DNA of 64,000 nucleotides from Clarkia xantiana subsp. parviflora (taxonomy: Eukaryota; Streptophyta; Magnoliopsida; Myrtales; Onagraceae). Positions 36,126-45,529 of the stretch are shown in pieces. The position numbers and the translations under genes were made by a program. The stretch covers positions 25,597,774-25,661,773 of the forward strand of contig JAPTYO010000001.1 of the NCBI GenBank assembly GCA_036873135.1. The letters are read 5' to 3'. The notes beneath the pieces were generated by a model, which did not search any database, was not told where the DNA came from, and saw only the letters and a list, made by a program, of their open reading frames with translations. Positions within the stretch are counted from its first letter, which is position 1. The number at the start of each line of letters is the position of its first letter.

Positions 36126-37151
36126 ATGGGTGGTGGTGGGGGCTTGAAGAACTTATTAACTGCTGCAGTGTCCACTGGAGTGACAGAGGCGAGGGCTAGA
36201 ATCTTTGGCCACATACTAAACCCAACAGGGCAGAGATCTCCCCATAAGGTTTTGCGGAAGAAGCTTATTGGTGACAAAGTTTCACAGTGGTACCCCCACG
36301 ATATCCAGAAAGACGACCCTCTAGTTATGGCTCGTCAAGAACAAGAGTAATTCATTCTTCTCTCTTTCTTGATGGTTGTCTCTCGGTTTTATCATTTCTA
36401 AGAACTAAGAAGTTGATACATATACAGTGTACTAGAAGAAATGGAAAACTCATCCAAATCAAATTAGTGAACTAACTTGCTAAGAAGTTGATACATACAC
36501 AGTTTGCTAGAGTCATCTAAAATCAAGTAATCAACTTAGTGAACTTATGGATTTATTCATTCTGCTACACTGAGTTTGGTACAATACAAGATGTTCTTAC
36601 TTGGGTTAATTAGACACTTCTTGTGTGCCTGTTGTGATATATTTATTCTCTACTTAAGTTAGATCAGCTAAAAGTGCTGCAATAGAAGCTTCCAGCAATC
36701 CGAATTAAATAATAAATTGTTTCAATTCATTGTTGGTAATCTCACTTCTTAAAGCTAGATTTCATATTTACAGTGCTTGGTTTACTCCTTTCTTGTCAGC
36801 AAGTTGGTTCCTAATAGAAAAAAAAAATCTGCTTTTCACCAATGCATTTGACGACATGTATGTTGAATTTAGTAGTTTTCCGTCTTTCTGTATGCTTGAA
36901 CTTATACCATATTATTGTCAATGTTGAACGGAATATGTAATCTGTGTGTTTTTTTTGGTTACCTTGTATTGATGATAAAAGATGGTCAAATTTATGTACA
37001 GTCATTGCATTTCATCATCTGATACTATCTTATGACTGGTTCGTTTCATTGTCATATTTGCAGGCGTTTGGCTAAGCTTGAAATGTTGAAGCGTCGTGGA
37101 AAAGGACCACCCAAGAAAGGCCAGGGGAAACGTGCTTCCAAGCGCAAATGA
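36126..37151 (+). CDS. Mitochondrial small ribosomal subunit protein mS33
   Basis: Two coding exons: 36126-36346 and 37064-37151, joined GA|G across a GT-AG intron, giving 102 residues. The protein starts MGGGGGLKNLLTAAVSTG, continues EARARIFGHILNPTGQRS and VLRKKLIGDKVSQWYP, and ends in a basic tail (MLKRRGKGPPKKGQG). This matches the plant MRP-S33 family in length and order as I recall it. The protein should be imported into mitochondria and sit in the small ribosomal subunit; the N-terminal part doubles as targeting signal in such short proteins. A non-coding first exon probably ends at 35624 (CCAG|GTATGA), leaving a leader intron up to about 36105. Two copies of one MITE flank the gene. 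Confidence 0.92.
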
Positions 37152-37427
37152 GTCATTCACTGTTTATGGTGTCATATGGGAGTTTTTTCCTTGATTCTGC
37201 AATTTAGTTAGCTCTAGTCTCAATAAGTTTGTATTCTGGATTTGCTGAAAATCAAGTGTCTACAGAGTAGGGAGAAATCTGTCTTAATGTTGGTTTGGTT
37301 TTGTTTCTGATGGGAATCATGTTCAATGTTCTGGAGACAACATATTTTGACATGTTTGGTTGTACGGTATAAAATTCAGCAGGTGATTGTTCAAATTAAG
37401 AGACATGAGAACTGTTAATTAAAAATA

Positions 37428-37960
37428 GGGTTAATAACTAAAAAACTGTCCAATGTTTACCCTATGTTAAAATTATGTATCTGAAGTTTGAAATATTAAA
37501 ATGGACTGTCCCAAGTTTCATTTTTGTTGAAATTTGATGTCTATGTGCGTCTTTTCATCTCCATTCAATCATTTTCATCAACCCATCAACCCACTCATAA
37601 TCAATCACTCTTTACTTTTCACAAAATCGTCAAATTTCACCTAAAAATTGAACATTAAAAAAAAGGTTTCTAGAAGAGTGGTGTAGAGCCATTTTCCAAT
37701 GACAATAGAGCGAAATTTACTTGCCCGGATGTGACCAACTTTTTAGGTGACGGTCCCGGCAAGATGACGAGAATGGAGTGTGTATGAGAGCTTGAATTTG
37801 ACAGATAGTTTCGTCGGAATTGACTTCTCTAAAGTAATCACACCGAGACACCAAATTTCAACAAAAATGAAACTTGGGACAGTCCATTTTAACATTTCAA
37901 ACTTCAGACACCTAATTTTAACATAGGGTAAACCTTGGACAGTTTTTTAGTTATTAACCC
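37428..37960. mobile_element. Mutator-like MITE with long TIRs, copy B
   Basis: 533 bp, closely similar to copy A over its whole length, with ends GGGTTAATAAC and GTTATTAACCC. The flanking 9-mers TTAAAAATA (37419-37427) and TAAAAAATA (37961-37969) differ at one place. It lies about 280 bp after the mS33 stop codon, so it may touch that gene's 3' UTR. Confidence 0.9.
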
Positions 37961-38374
37961 TAAAAAATATGAACAAAATTTTGAGTTTAGGCAACAAACA
38001 AAACACTGCATAATAAAATTCAAACTATGTTGATTTCTCCTTTAAAATGTGATGAAAATTTCATAATAACCACGTAATCTCACATCATAGCTTCTGATGG
38101 TACGTATGCAACAAGTCTTGTCACGTTTTAACATAAAAATCAAGATAGTTTATACTTTAATATACAAATGAATGATCAAATATTTTTTTAAAAAAAAGTT
38201 CAGTTTGTTTTTCCATATCGTTTGAGGTTGGGTTTTTTTGTTTTTGGTAATTAACCCAGATCCAAATAATTAATCCAACTTTAAAAAAAAAAAAAAAAAA
38301 TTAATCCAGATCAAATAAATACAGAAAAATAATGATTAATGTAATATGATGGATGCATCATGATCGTGCGTGGT
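37961..38374. other. Intergenic region between copy B MITE and the OTP84-like gene
   Basis: AT-rich, with an A18-type run near 38283-38300. It presumably includes the 3' UTR of the minus-strand PPR gene ending at 38375. No other gene is seen. Confidence 0.5.
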
Positions 38375-41020
38375 TCACCAATAATCACCACAAGAACATT
38401 GTCCATCTTTAAAGTGATGGAACCTCCTGACATCCCTGAGAACAATCTCCCTCCCTTCCATCCTCGAAATAAATTTACAAGCACCGTGACAGTCATTGCA
38501 CACCCTCAAGTTCTTCGCAACCCTAATCACACTCCCTGCAGGTGTATTCAGTATGCCAAACGCAATGGCTAGTCTCTCACTATGTCCACAAAGCAAAGCC
38601 TCCTTTTCATCTTCATCCACATTATGAAGAACACATGAAGTGTCCGGAACATACCCTTCTTTCCTCATCCGAACCGATAATGTCTCTACAAACTGGTGCA
38701 GCTCTCTGCTCTGTGGGTGCGAGCTGTCCCGTGCAACGAATCTGTGCACCTCGTCTTCAAACTCAATCCAACTACACCCAGGTTCTTTCTTCACTCCCAT
38801 TTCCTTCATCTTCCTCCTCACCTCCATTGCTTTCTCCCAATACCCTGCAGAAGAGTATATATTCGACAAAAGAACATAATGGCTCGCTATGTTAGGTTCC
38901 TTTTCTATAAGATTCATTGCAGCTATCTCCCCAATTTCTAGATTGTTGTGAAGTCTGCAAGCACCGAGCAAACTACTCCAAGCATCGGTTCTGTCAAGAC
39001 TAGCATCCATGGTTTTCACCATTTCATATGCTTCTACCACTCGACCTGACCGGCCAAGCAAATCAACAATACAACCATAATGTTCTGTTCTAGGTTCGAT
39101 GCCATGGATGTCTTTCATTTTGTGAAACAAGTCCAACCCTTGTTCCACAAGACCAGAGTGGCTACAAGCAGCAAAAATTGCAATAAAGGTGACTTCATTC
39201 GGCTTCACTCCTTTCCCCTCCTTTCCTTCTTTCACCATTTTATTGAATAGCTCCAGTGCTTCGTCTCCTTTCCCGTGCATACCAAACGCCATGATGATGA
39301 CATTCCAAGTGATGACATTTCGGAAGGGCATTCGGTCAAAAAACCTTCTTGATAAGTTCAAGCAGCCACATTTGGCATACATGTCCACTAATGCGCTTCC
39401 CACTGCCACATCTGATTCTAACTTGTTTCTGATCGCGTAGCTGTGGATCTCCTTCCCTTTCATTAGGGCAGAAAGGGCGGCACAACCTGGCAGAATCGTC
39501 ATTAGTGTCACCGCATTTGGTCTACAACAAGTCCCTTGTTCGTCTTTTACCATCTGCATTTCATTTAGCAGGAGCATTGCCTTGTCATGACACTCAGACA
39601 GAACATAACCAGTGATCATTGTGTTCCAAGAAACTACATCTCTGTCTCCTATGCCGCTGAAGATAGATTCTGCAGTTTCTAGATTACCCCTTCTTGCATA
39701 CATATCAACTAGTGCATTTAGAACGTAACGATTATTTTCCAATCCCTTCTTAATGACATGTGCATGGATGCTTTCCTTGGCTGAGAATGCTTCACAGCGG
39801 ACACAAGCAGGCAAGGCACTCGCCATGGTGGTGGCATTCGAGCAAAGCCCTAATGTTGCTTCCATTTCAGTGAAGAGTTTCACTGCTTCGTAATCATGGT
39901 CGTTTTGTGCATACCCTGCAATCATGGCATTCCACAATCCGATCCTTTGTTCTCTCAAACTGTCGAAGATGAAGCGTGCCTTTTTGACCTGATGACAGCT
40001 GCAATACATATCTACTAGAGCACTTCCCACAAATGGGTTCTCGATTATATCTTTGTGTTTCAATGAAAAAGCATGGATTTCCCTCCCAGTTCCAAACATC
40101 TTCAAGTGAGAACAGGCGGGAAGAACACTTGAAATTGTGACGGCATCAGGTTCTGTTCTGTGATCAATCATGGAACGCAAGAACATCAGCGCCTCGTAGA
40201 ACTGTTCGTTCTGAGAAAAAGAGCTAATTACAGTGTTCCAAGAAACCAAATCACGATCCTCAAAGGATTCAAATAAGTATCTACAATAATCAACCCTTCC
40301 GAGTTTAGCATACATAGCCATCAAAGCATTGCTTGTAAAGCTCAAACAATCCACTTTTCTCAAACTATAAGCATGAACCTGTTTTCCGACCTCTAGACCC
40401 TCTTTCTTCGACAAGTTTGAACAAGCTAGAGCCAAACTCACCAAAGTGTAGGAGCTGGGCTCCACATTTTCCGATATCATTGATCTGAAGAGCTCAATTG
40501 CAAGGTCCCATTCCTCATACCGACACATAGCAGCAATCATCGAGTTCCAAGAAACCTGGTCTCTCTCAGTAATTCTATCGAACACTTGGTATACATCCCC
40601 GAATTCGCCGCACTTGCCGTACATATTCACAAGGGTATTAGCTACACTAACAGAGGATGGTCCGTACCCGAGTTTCAGAGCCTGGGCATGAATCTGCTTC
40701 CCGAGCTTCAGGTTGTGAAGGGAAGCAGCGGCCTTCAAGACAGCGGGGAAAACGAAATTGTCGGGTTTGAAGCCCGCAAGCATCATTTCTTGGTAAGTGA
40801 AAATGGCTTCTTGGAAGCGGTTGGACCGAGTTTTGGCGCGAAGTGATTCGATCCATTCTCCTGCAGATGCAAGCTCTCTGGAGGAGATAGCGTTAGAGGA
40901 ACTGGTTTGTAGATGAAGAGATTGTTGCTGAGGAGCTGCCGGGGAAGAGCGGGGATTACTTCGGAATGGTGTGGAAGAAGATAGAGAGAGAAGAGGCAGC
41001 GGCTGTGAAACGTTGGACAT
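38375..41020 (-). CDS. DYW-class PPR protein, OTP84-like plastid RNA-editing factor
   Basis: One intronless frame of 881 residues. The first 50 residues are rich in serine and lack acidic residues, as in a plastid transit peptide. PLS-type PPR repeats run from about residue 60 to 700 (VSWNSMIAAMCRYEEWDLA, VSWNTMITGYVLSECHDKA), then E domains (DAWSSLLGACRLHNNLEIG) and a complete DYW domain. The DYW domain has the zinc/deaminase residues HSE at 813-815, CNDC at 841-844, CSC at 875-877, and ends DYW. The overall sequence agrees with what I recall of Arabidopsis OTP84 (At3g57430), needed for C-to-U editing of several plastid transcripts. It shares a 252-bp head-to-head promoter with the next gene. 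Confidence 0.93.
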   Translation of the reverse strand: MSNVSQPLPLLSLSSSTPFRSNPRSSPAAPQQQSLHLQTSSSNAISSRELASAGEWIESLRAKTRSNRFQEAIFTYQEMMLAGFKPDNFVFPAVLKAAASLHNLKLGKQIHAQALKLGYGPSSVSVANTLVNMYGKCGEFGDVYQVFDRITERDQVSWNSMIAAMCRYEEWDLAIELFRSMISENVEPSSYTLVSLALACSNLSKKEGLEVGKQVHAYSLRKVDCLSFTSNALMAMYAKLGRVDYCRYLFESFEDRDLVSWNTVISSFSQNEQFYEALMFLRSMIDHRTEPDAVTISSVLPACSHLKMFGTGREIHAFSLKHKDIIENPFVGSALVDMYCSCHQVKKARFIFDSLREQRIGLWNAMIAGYAQNDHDYEAVKLFTEMEATLGLCSNATTMASALPACVRCEAFSAKESIHAHVIKKGLENNRYVLNALVDMYARRGNLETAESIFSGIGDRDVVSWNTMITGYVLSECHDKAMLLLNEMQMVKDEQGTCCRPNAVTLMTILPGCAALSALMKGKEIHSYAIRNKLESDVAVGSALVDMYAKCGCLNLSRRFFDRMPFRNVITWNVIIMAFGMHGKGDEALELFNKMVKEGKEGKGVKPNEVTFIAIFAACSHSGLVEQGLDLFHKMKDIHGIEPRTEHYGCIVDLLGRSGRVVEAYEMVKTMDASLDRTDAWSSLLGACRLHNNLEIGEIAAMNLIEKEPNIASHYVLLSNIYSSAGYWEKAMEVRRKMKEMGVKKEPGCSWIEFEDEVHRFVARDSSHPQSRELHQFVETLSVRMRKEGYVPDTSCVLHNVDEDEKEALLCGHSERLAIAFGILNTPAGSVIRVAKNLRVCNDCHGACKFISRMEGREIVLRDVRRFHHFKDGQCSCGDYW

Positions 41021-41272
41021 CTGTTAGTTTACTACTTTTCACCCAATAACGAACATCTCCTTCCTTATTGTTTCAGAATCAACCGGTTCTAATTGGACCA
41101 ACCGGTTCCTGACTTTTTCGATTTTGAGTTTTGACTCTTTGTGCCAAACTCCTCCTCTTCCGTCTCACGGCGGCGCCGGAGTTGGCCATCCTCCTCCTCC
41201 ACCGTGTCTGTACACCGTAGCTGCTCATCCATCGAACCCTTCCGTCCTCCAGTGGACCTGACCCTTACATAA
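41021..41272. promoter_or_regulatory. Bidirectional promoter between two PPR genes
   Basis: Only 252 bp separate the start codons of the OTP84-like (-) and E-class PPR (+) genes, so both promoters and both leaders lie here. Two ACCGGTT words (41082 and 41101) are conspicuous, and CGGCGGCGCCGG follows near 41170. From 41081 on, the sequence is paralogous to 45305-45500, upstream of the EMB1025-like gene. No clear TATA box is seen. Confidence 0.7.
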
Positions 41273-42727
41273 ATGTTTCAAAGGACCGTTCCTCGGCTTC
41301 GTGGATCGAGTCTGTCTCTGACTGCTCTTCAGCTGTTTGATGAATTGCCGCACTCAGACGTGGTATCTGTCTCCGCCTTGCTTAGCCGCCTCGCACGGTG
41401 GCAACGCCACAGAGATGTCGTGCATTTATTCCCAAGGATGGTTGCGTCCAATATTCGCCCGAACGAGTTCACATTCGGCACGGTAATTCCTTCAGCAGCT
41501 GTGCTAGGAGACGTTTCTCTGGGAAAGCAGCTTCATGCTTTTGCAACGAAGATAGGTCTCAGATCAAATGTGTTTGTGGGTAGCGTTGTTTTGGACTTGT
41601 ACGCCAAGTTGAGCTCCGTGGATGAAGCTAGGAAAGCCTTTGAAGATACTCGTAACCCAAACGTAGTTTCTTACACAACCTTGATCTGTGTGTACGTTAA
41701 ACGGAGGAAATTCGAGCATGCCTTTGAGGTGTTTGATAAAATGCCTGAGAGAAATGTCGTTTCGTGGAACGCTATTATTGGTGGGTACAGCCAAGCCGGG
41801 AAGAACGAAGAAGCTATTAATCTGTTCATCGAGATGCTCCGAGAAGGACTAGTGCCAGACAAATCTACATTTCCATGCACCATATCTGCCTCATCAAACA
41901 TTGCAGCTCTAGGAATTGGCAGAAGTTTCCATGCTTGTGCCATCAAGTTCTTGAGCAATGAACTTGATCTGTTTGTGGGCAATTCATTAATTAGCTTTTA
42001 CGCAAAATGTGGAGGCATGAAAGACAGTCTCTTTGTGTTCAACAGACTCAAGGAACGGAACATTGTTTCTTTCAACTCCGTGATATGCGGGTTTGCACAC
42101 AATGGCAAGGCAGAGGAGGCAATCGAATTCTTCGAGAAGATGTGTATGATGAGGTTTAAACCAAATAGCGTAACGTATCTCGGTTTACTATTGGCTTGTA
42201 ATCATGCAGGACTTGTTGATCTGGGTCGCTCATACTTCAACAAGGCAAAATCACAGGACTCATCCATGCTTAAATCCGAGCACTATGCTTGTTTGGTGGA
42301 TTTACTTTCTCGATGTGGGTATTTTAACGAAGCAGAGGAGTTTATCAAGAATCTGCCGTTTGAACCTGGGATTGGCTTCTGGAAGGCGGTTCTTGGAGGA
42401 TGCCAAATTCATTCAAATTTCGAACTTGGAGAAGTTGTAGCAAGAAAAATCATTTCTTTGGATCCAGAGGATGTGTCTTCATATGTGATGCTATCAAATG
42501 CATACTCTGCTGCGGGTAAATGGGACAATGTTTCAGTCATCAGGAGAGAAATGAAGGAGAGGGGGTTGAAGAGGGTTCCCGGTTCGAGTTGGACTGAGAT
42601 CAAAGACAAGGTTCACGTCTTTGTGACAGGAGACAGAACTCATGATCAGAAACACGACATTTATTCTGTAACGAACATGTTTATTGAGCATTTAAGGGAG
42701 ACTGAAGCTTCGGATCTTCAAACATAG
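41273..42727 (+). CDS. E-class PPR protein, At5g42450-like
   Basis: An intronless frame of 484 residues. PPR repeats of PLS type (IRPNEFTFGTVIPSAAVLGD, VVSWNAIIGGYSQAGKNEEA, IVSFNSVICGFAHNGKAEEA) are followed by E and E+ regions (GFWKAVLGGCQIHSNFELGE to KDKVHVFVTGDRTHD). There is no DYW domain. The best match in memory is Arabidopsis At5g42450, predicted to act in mitochondrial RNA metabolism, probably editing together with a separate DYW protein. The N-terminus looks about 50 residues shorter than that relative; the frame has no upstream in-frame start that I can see. Its start codon is homologous to a short upstream frame of the EMB1025-like gene. Confidence 0.87.
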   Translation: MFQRTVPRLRGSSLSLTALQLFDELPHSDVVSVSALLSRLARWQRHRDVVHLFPRMVASNIRPNEFTFGTVIPSAAVLGDVSLGKQLHAFATKIGLRSNVFVGSVVLDLYAKLSSVDEARKAFEDTRNPNVVSYTTLICVYVKRRKFEHAFEVFDKMPERNVVSWNAIIGGYSQAGKNEEAINLFIEMLREGLVPDKSTFPCTISASSNIAALGIGRSFHACAIKFLSNELDLFVGNSLISFYAKCGGMKDSLFVFNRLKERNIVSFNSVICGFAHNGKAEEAIEFFEKMCMMRFKPNSVTYLGLLLACNHAGLVDLGRSYFNKAKSQDSSMLKSEHYACLVDLLSRCGYFNEAEEFIKNLPFEPGIGFWKAVLGGCQIHSNFELGEVVARKIISLDPEDVSSYVMLSNAYSAAGKWDNVSVIRREMKERGLKRVPGSSWTEIKDKVHVFVTGDRTHDQKHDIYSVTNMFIEHLRETEASDLQT

Positions 42728-42974
42728 AAAACTCCTGTTTCTGATTAGCTTGCAAACTAACCACCTTCGTTGCAGTAAAAAAAGCATACATCATTGTTTG
42801 GAGTCATTTTTAAGCTTGGTGAAAACCTAACCTGCTCATTTTATTGAACCCAGGGCCAAGAAACACCAAAATCATCTGACAACAAATGCTTAATTTGGGA
42901 CACTAGCTACGACATGCAAGATTCAAGTGAACCATATCATCAACCAAGAACTAACAATGACAATGACAGTAACA

Positions 42975-45129
42975 TCAAAGCACGACGGATCCATAGAACA
43001 CGGCTTCAGCAGGCCCAGTCATGTATACATGATTATCCTTCTCTCGCCACTCGATCTCCAGTGGCCCTCCTGGTAAATCTACTGTGCAAATCTGCAATAA
43101 CAAACATATGGATCATTTCTGTATTTCTGAGACCATTCAACTTGCAAAGTGAAGTTTCCTTCATAGGGCATCATAGAACCCTTTTTTTTAAAAAAAAAAA
43201 AAAACCATCGGGCATCATAAAACTCATTAAAGTAAAAAGGAATTCTTTCCAAATCCTTCCAATTTGGACATTGAGGGTGAACAAAATTCTTCCTAGGAGG
43301 GAAAAGTGTTACCTTTCAATTCCTTTTTGCCTATTACTATATCAAACAAAGCCTAAGTAGAACCCATCAATGAAAAGAGAATATGAGCACTGGAAATGGT
43401 AACTTACCCTCCCAGCACGACACTCAAGGACCGCTGCAACAACAGTTGCACAAGCTCCTGTGCCACAAGCAAGTGTTGCTCCTACATTCCAATATGTTAT
43501 CAAAATAAGATTCCAACTTAAAACAAAACATTGGATTGACCCTGCAATTTCTATGGATAATGATGGAGGAACTAACCAGCACCACGCTCCCAGACACGCA
43601 TTTTCAGGTGGGAACCGGAGAGAACTTGCACGAACTCTGTATTAGTTCTTGCAGGAAACATCTCATGATGCTCAAATTTAGGACCTATCTCAGCCAAATT
43701 CAGCTGGTCAACCTCTAAATCCTGCTCAATGACACAAGATTAGCACTAAGATAAATAAAGCATTTTGATATATGTATACATATTAGTTGCCAGCAGAAGA
43801 AATATTGTTATTTAACATCTTGCAGATAATAATATCAATACCTGGTTCTCTTTGGTGCCAAAAGTGATACAATGAGGATTTCCCATACTAACACATGTCA
43901 CGTTCCAGTTTAGTCCGTCTACCTCCAGATATGCTTTAACTACACTCTGGCCTTGGTTTGGCAATAATTTTGTAGGCACATCCGATGCATTAAGTACTGG
44001 CTCACCCATATCAACTGTGACCTGTTTTAAATTAAGTACAATGTTAACAATTAAAGTCATGTATATAGAAAGAAGGAATTGTTTAAACTTTTTCTTAAGC
44101 AGCAGATATAGCTCAGAGTCAAGCATCTTACCTGGCCATCATCTTGAATTTCCGGAACAATTAGACCTGCACCCGTGTGTACTGTAAAACTGGATTCAAA
44201 GAAGAGATGATCAGTTTAAGAAGCTTGCTTAGAAAGCAAAATTACACTGCACAAAAACCTCTATGAACATCATGATTCCTCATAAACACAAATCGATAAG
44301 CTGCTTTGAAGTCAAATTTCAGGATCAATGTATAAATTTCAGTACCGTTGTTTGCCATGTAAGTTTTCAAGCTCAGCAATGAATCTGGCAAAGCATCTCA
44401 CACCATTCCCACACATCTAGCATCAGTAATGAAGGACAACATCAGTTTATGTCCAGAACATATGCAAAGCCACAAAGAGACCCCAACTTAAAATAGTTGA
44501 AACCTAATCTATGAAGAAGACCATGATAATATGCAGCATGATCATGGCAGAAATTTCGAAAACGAGATCAAGAACATTATTCATGTTGAAAAATGGGAAT
44601 TACCTCTGGTTCACTGCCATCAGAATTGAAGATTCGCATGCTGTAATCAGTGCCATTTACTCCAGGCAAGGCAAAAATCACTCCATCAGCACCAATCCCA
44701 AAGTTCCGGTCACATAGCTTGGCCGCTTGATCCGGGGTGATCGGAGGCTCAGAAGAGTCTCTATTATCCACCTAAATCACACTCACATTAGTACCTATCA
44801 ACTAAATTAACCGGATTCACTGAAGGAGATAAGAATACCAAAATGAAATCGTTGCCGAGGCCATGGTACTTGATAAAGTGAAGGAGCCTACGCTCTGGCC
44901 GATCGAGGAATGAAGCGTTCGATATCTTCTCCGCAGCCTGCACACCCAATGAAGAAGCTGATACGCGGAAGCTAGGGGTTCCCAGGGAAGTGGTCGCCTT
45001 GAGGGAAAGGGAAGCGGATGAATAATAGGAAGTAGAAGAGGGGAAGGACGGTCTGAGTGGGGCGGTGGAGGTGAGAGCAATGCGCGAAGGGGACGTCAGA
45101 GGTTGAGAGATTGAAGCGGCGATAGCCAT
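42975..45129 (-). CDS. dapF: Diaminopimelate epimerase, plastid
   Basis: Eight exons on the minus strand: 45129-44839, 44771-44604, 44416-44346, 44189-44132, 44021-43842, 43721-43577, 43481-43408 and 43091-42975. All introns are GT-AG and the phases agree, giving 367 residues. DapF converts LL- to meso-diaminopimelate in lysine synthesis. The first 50-60 residues are a serine/alanine-rich transit peptide. [11 protein letters not shown] and [12 protein letters not shown] are family signatures. The two catalytic cysteines are present: MCGNGVRCF (Cys155) and ACGTGAC (Cys310). The protein ends [13 protein letters not shown]. The gene is convergent with the PPR gene on its left (247 bp) and divergent from the PPR gene on its right (400 bp). 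Confidence 0.96.
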
Positions 45130-45529
45130 GGATTCCGGTGTCTTTTTAAGGGGCGAATTCTGATTCCTCTGCTCGATTGAGGAACAAATGAAATGAATTG
45201 ATAAAAAACTGAGAAGAAGAAATGGAAGGAAGGAATGAATGAATACGATAAAACAAACCCTACTAGCCAGCTCTAAATTGACCGCTTTGGACTTTGAATT
45301 GGTCGAACCGGTTCCAATTGCACCGGTTTCAGACTTATTTCGGCCAATATCTCTCTCGCTCTACTTCGTTTCCACCGTGACCTTACGTGTTACGGCGGCG
45401 GAGTTCGCCATTCTCCCCCACTGTTGTTACTCTCTATCGCTCATCCATCGAGTCCTTCCCTCCTCAACTCTACCTGTACGTTACAAGAATGTCTCAGAGG
45501 TAGCTCCTTTATGCTAGGTTAGTCGCGGT
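45130..45529. promoter_or_regulatory. Bidirectional promoter between dapF and the EMB1025-like gene
   Basis: The 400 bp between two divergent start codons. On the right half, AACCGGTTCCAATTGCACCGG (start 45306) and GGCGGCGGAGTTCGCCATTC (near 45392) correspond to text at 41081-41190. The sequence GCTCATCCATCGA is identical in both regions. A five-codon upstream frame (45489-45503) precedes the EMB1025-like start. No other gene is seen. Confidence 0.65.
45489..45503 (+). other. Short upstream reading frame, relic of a start codon
   Basis: ATG TCT CAG AGG TAG lies 26 bases before the EMB1025-like start codon. It aligns with ATG TTT CAA AGG, the real start of the PPR gene at 41273. If transcribed as leader it could dampen translation of the main frame. 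The transcript start is unknown. Confidence 0.6.

Noticed and set aside
34814..37960. A composite transposon carrying mS33
   Set aside because: Each MITE has its own 9-bp target duplication, so they inserted separately; joint movement remains only a possibility.
38542..38941. Plus-strand open frames over the OTP84-like C-terminus
   Set aside because: They are reverse-strand shadows of a conserved DYW domain.
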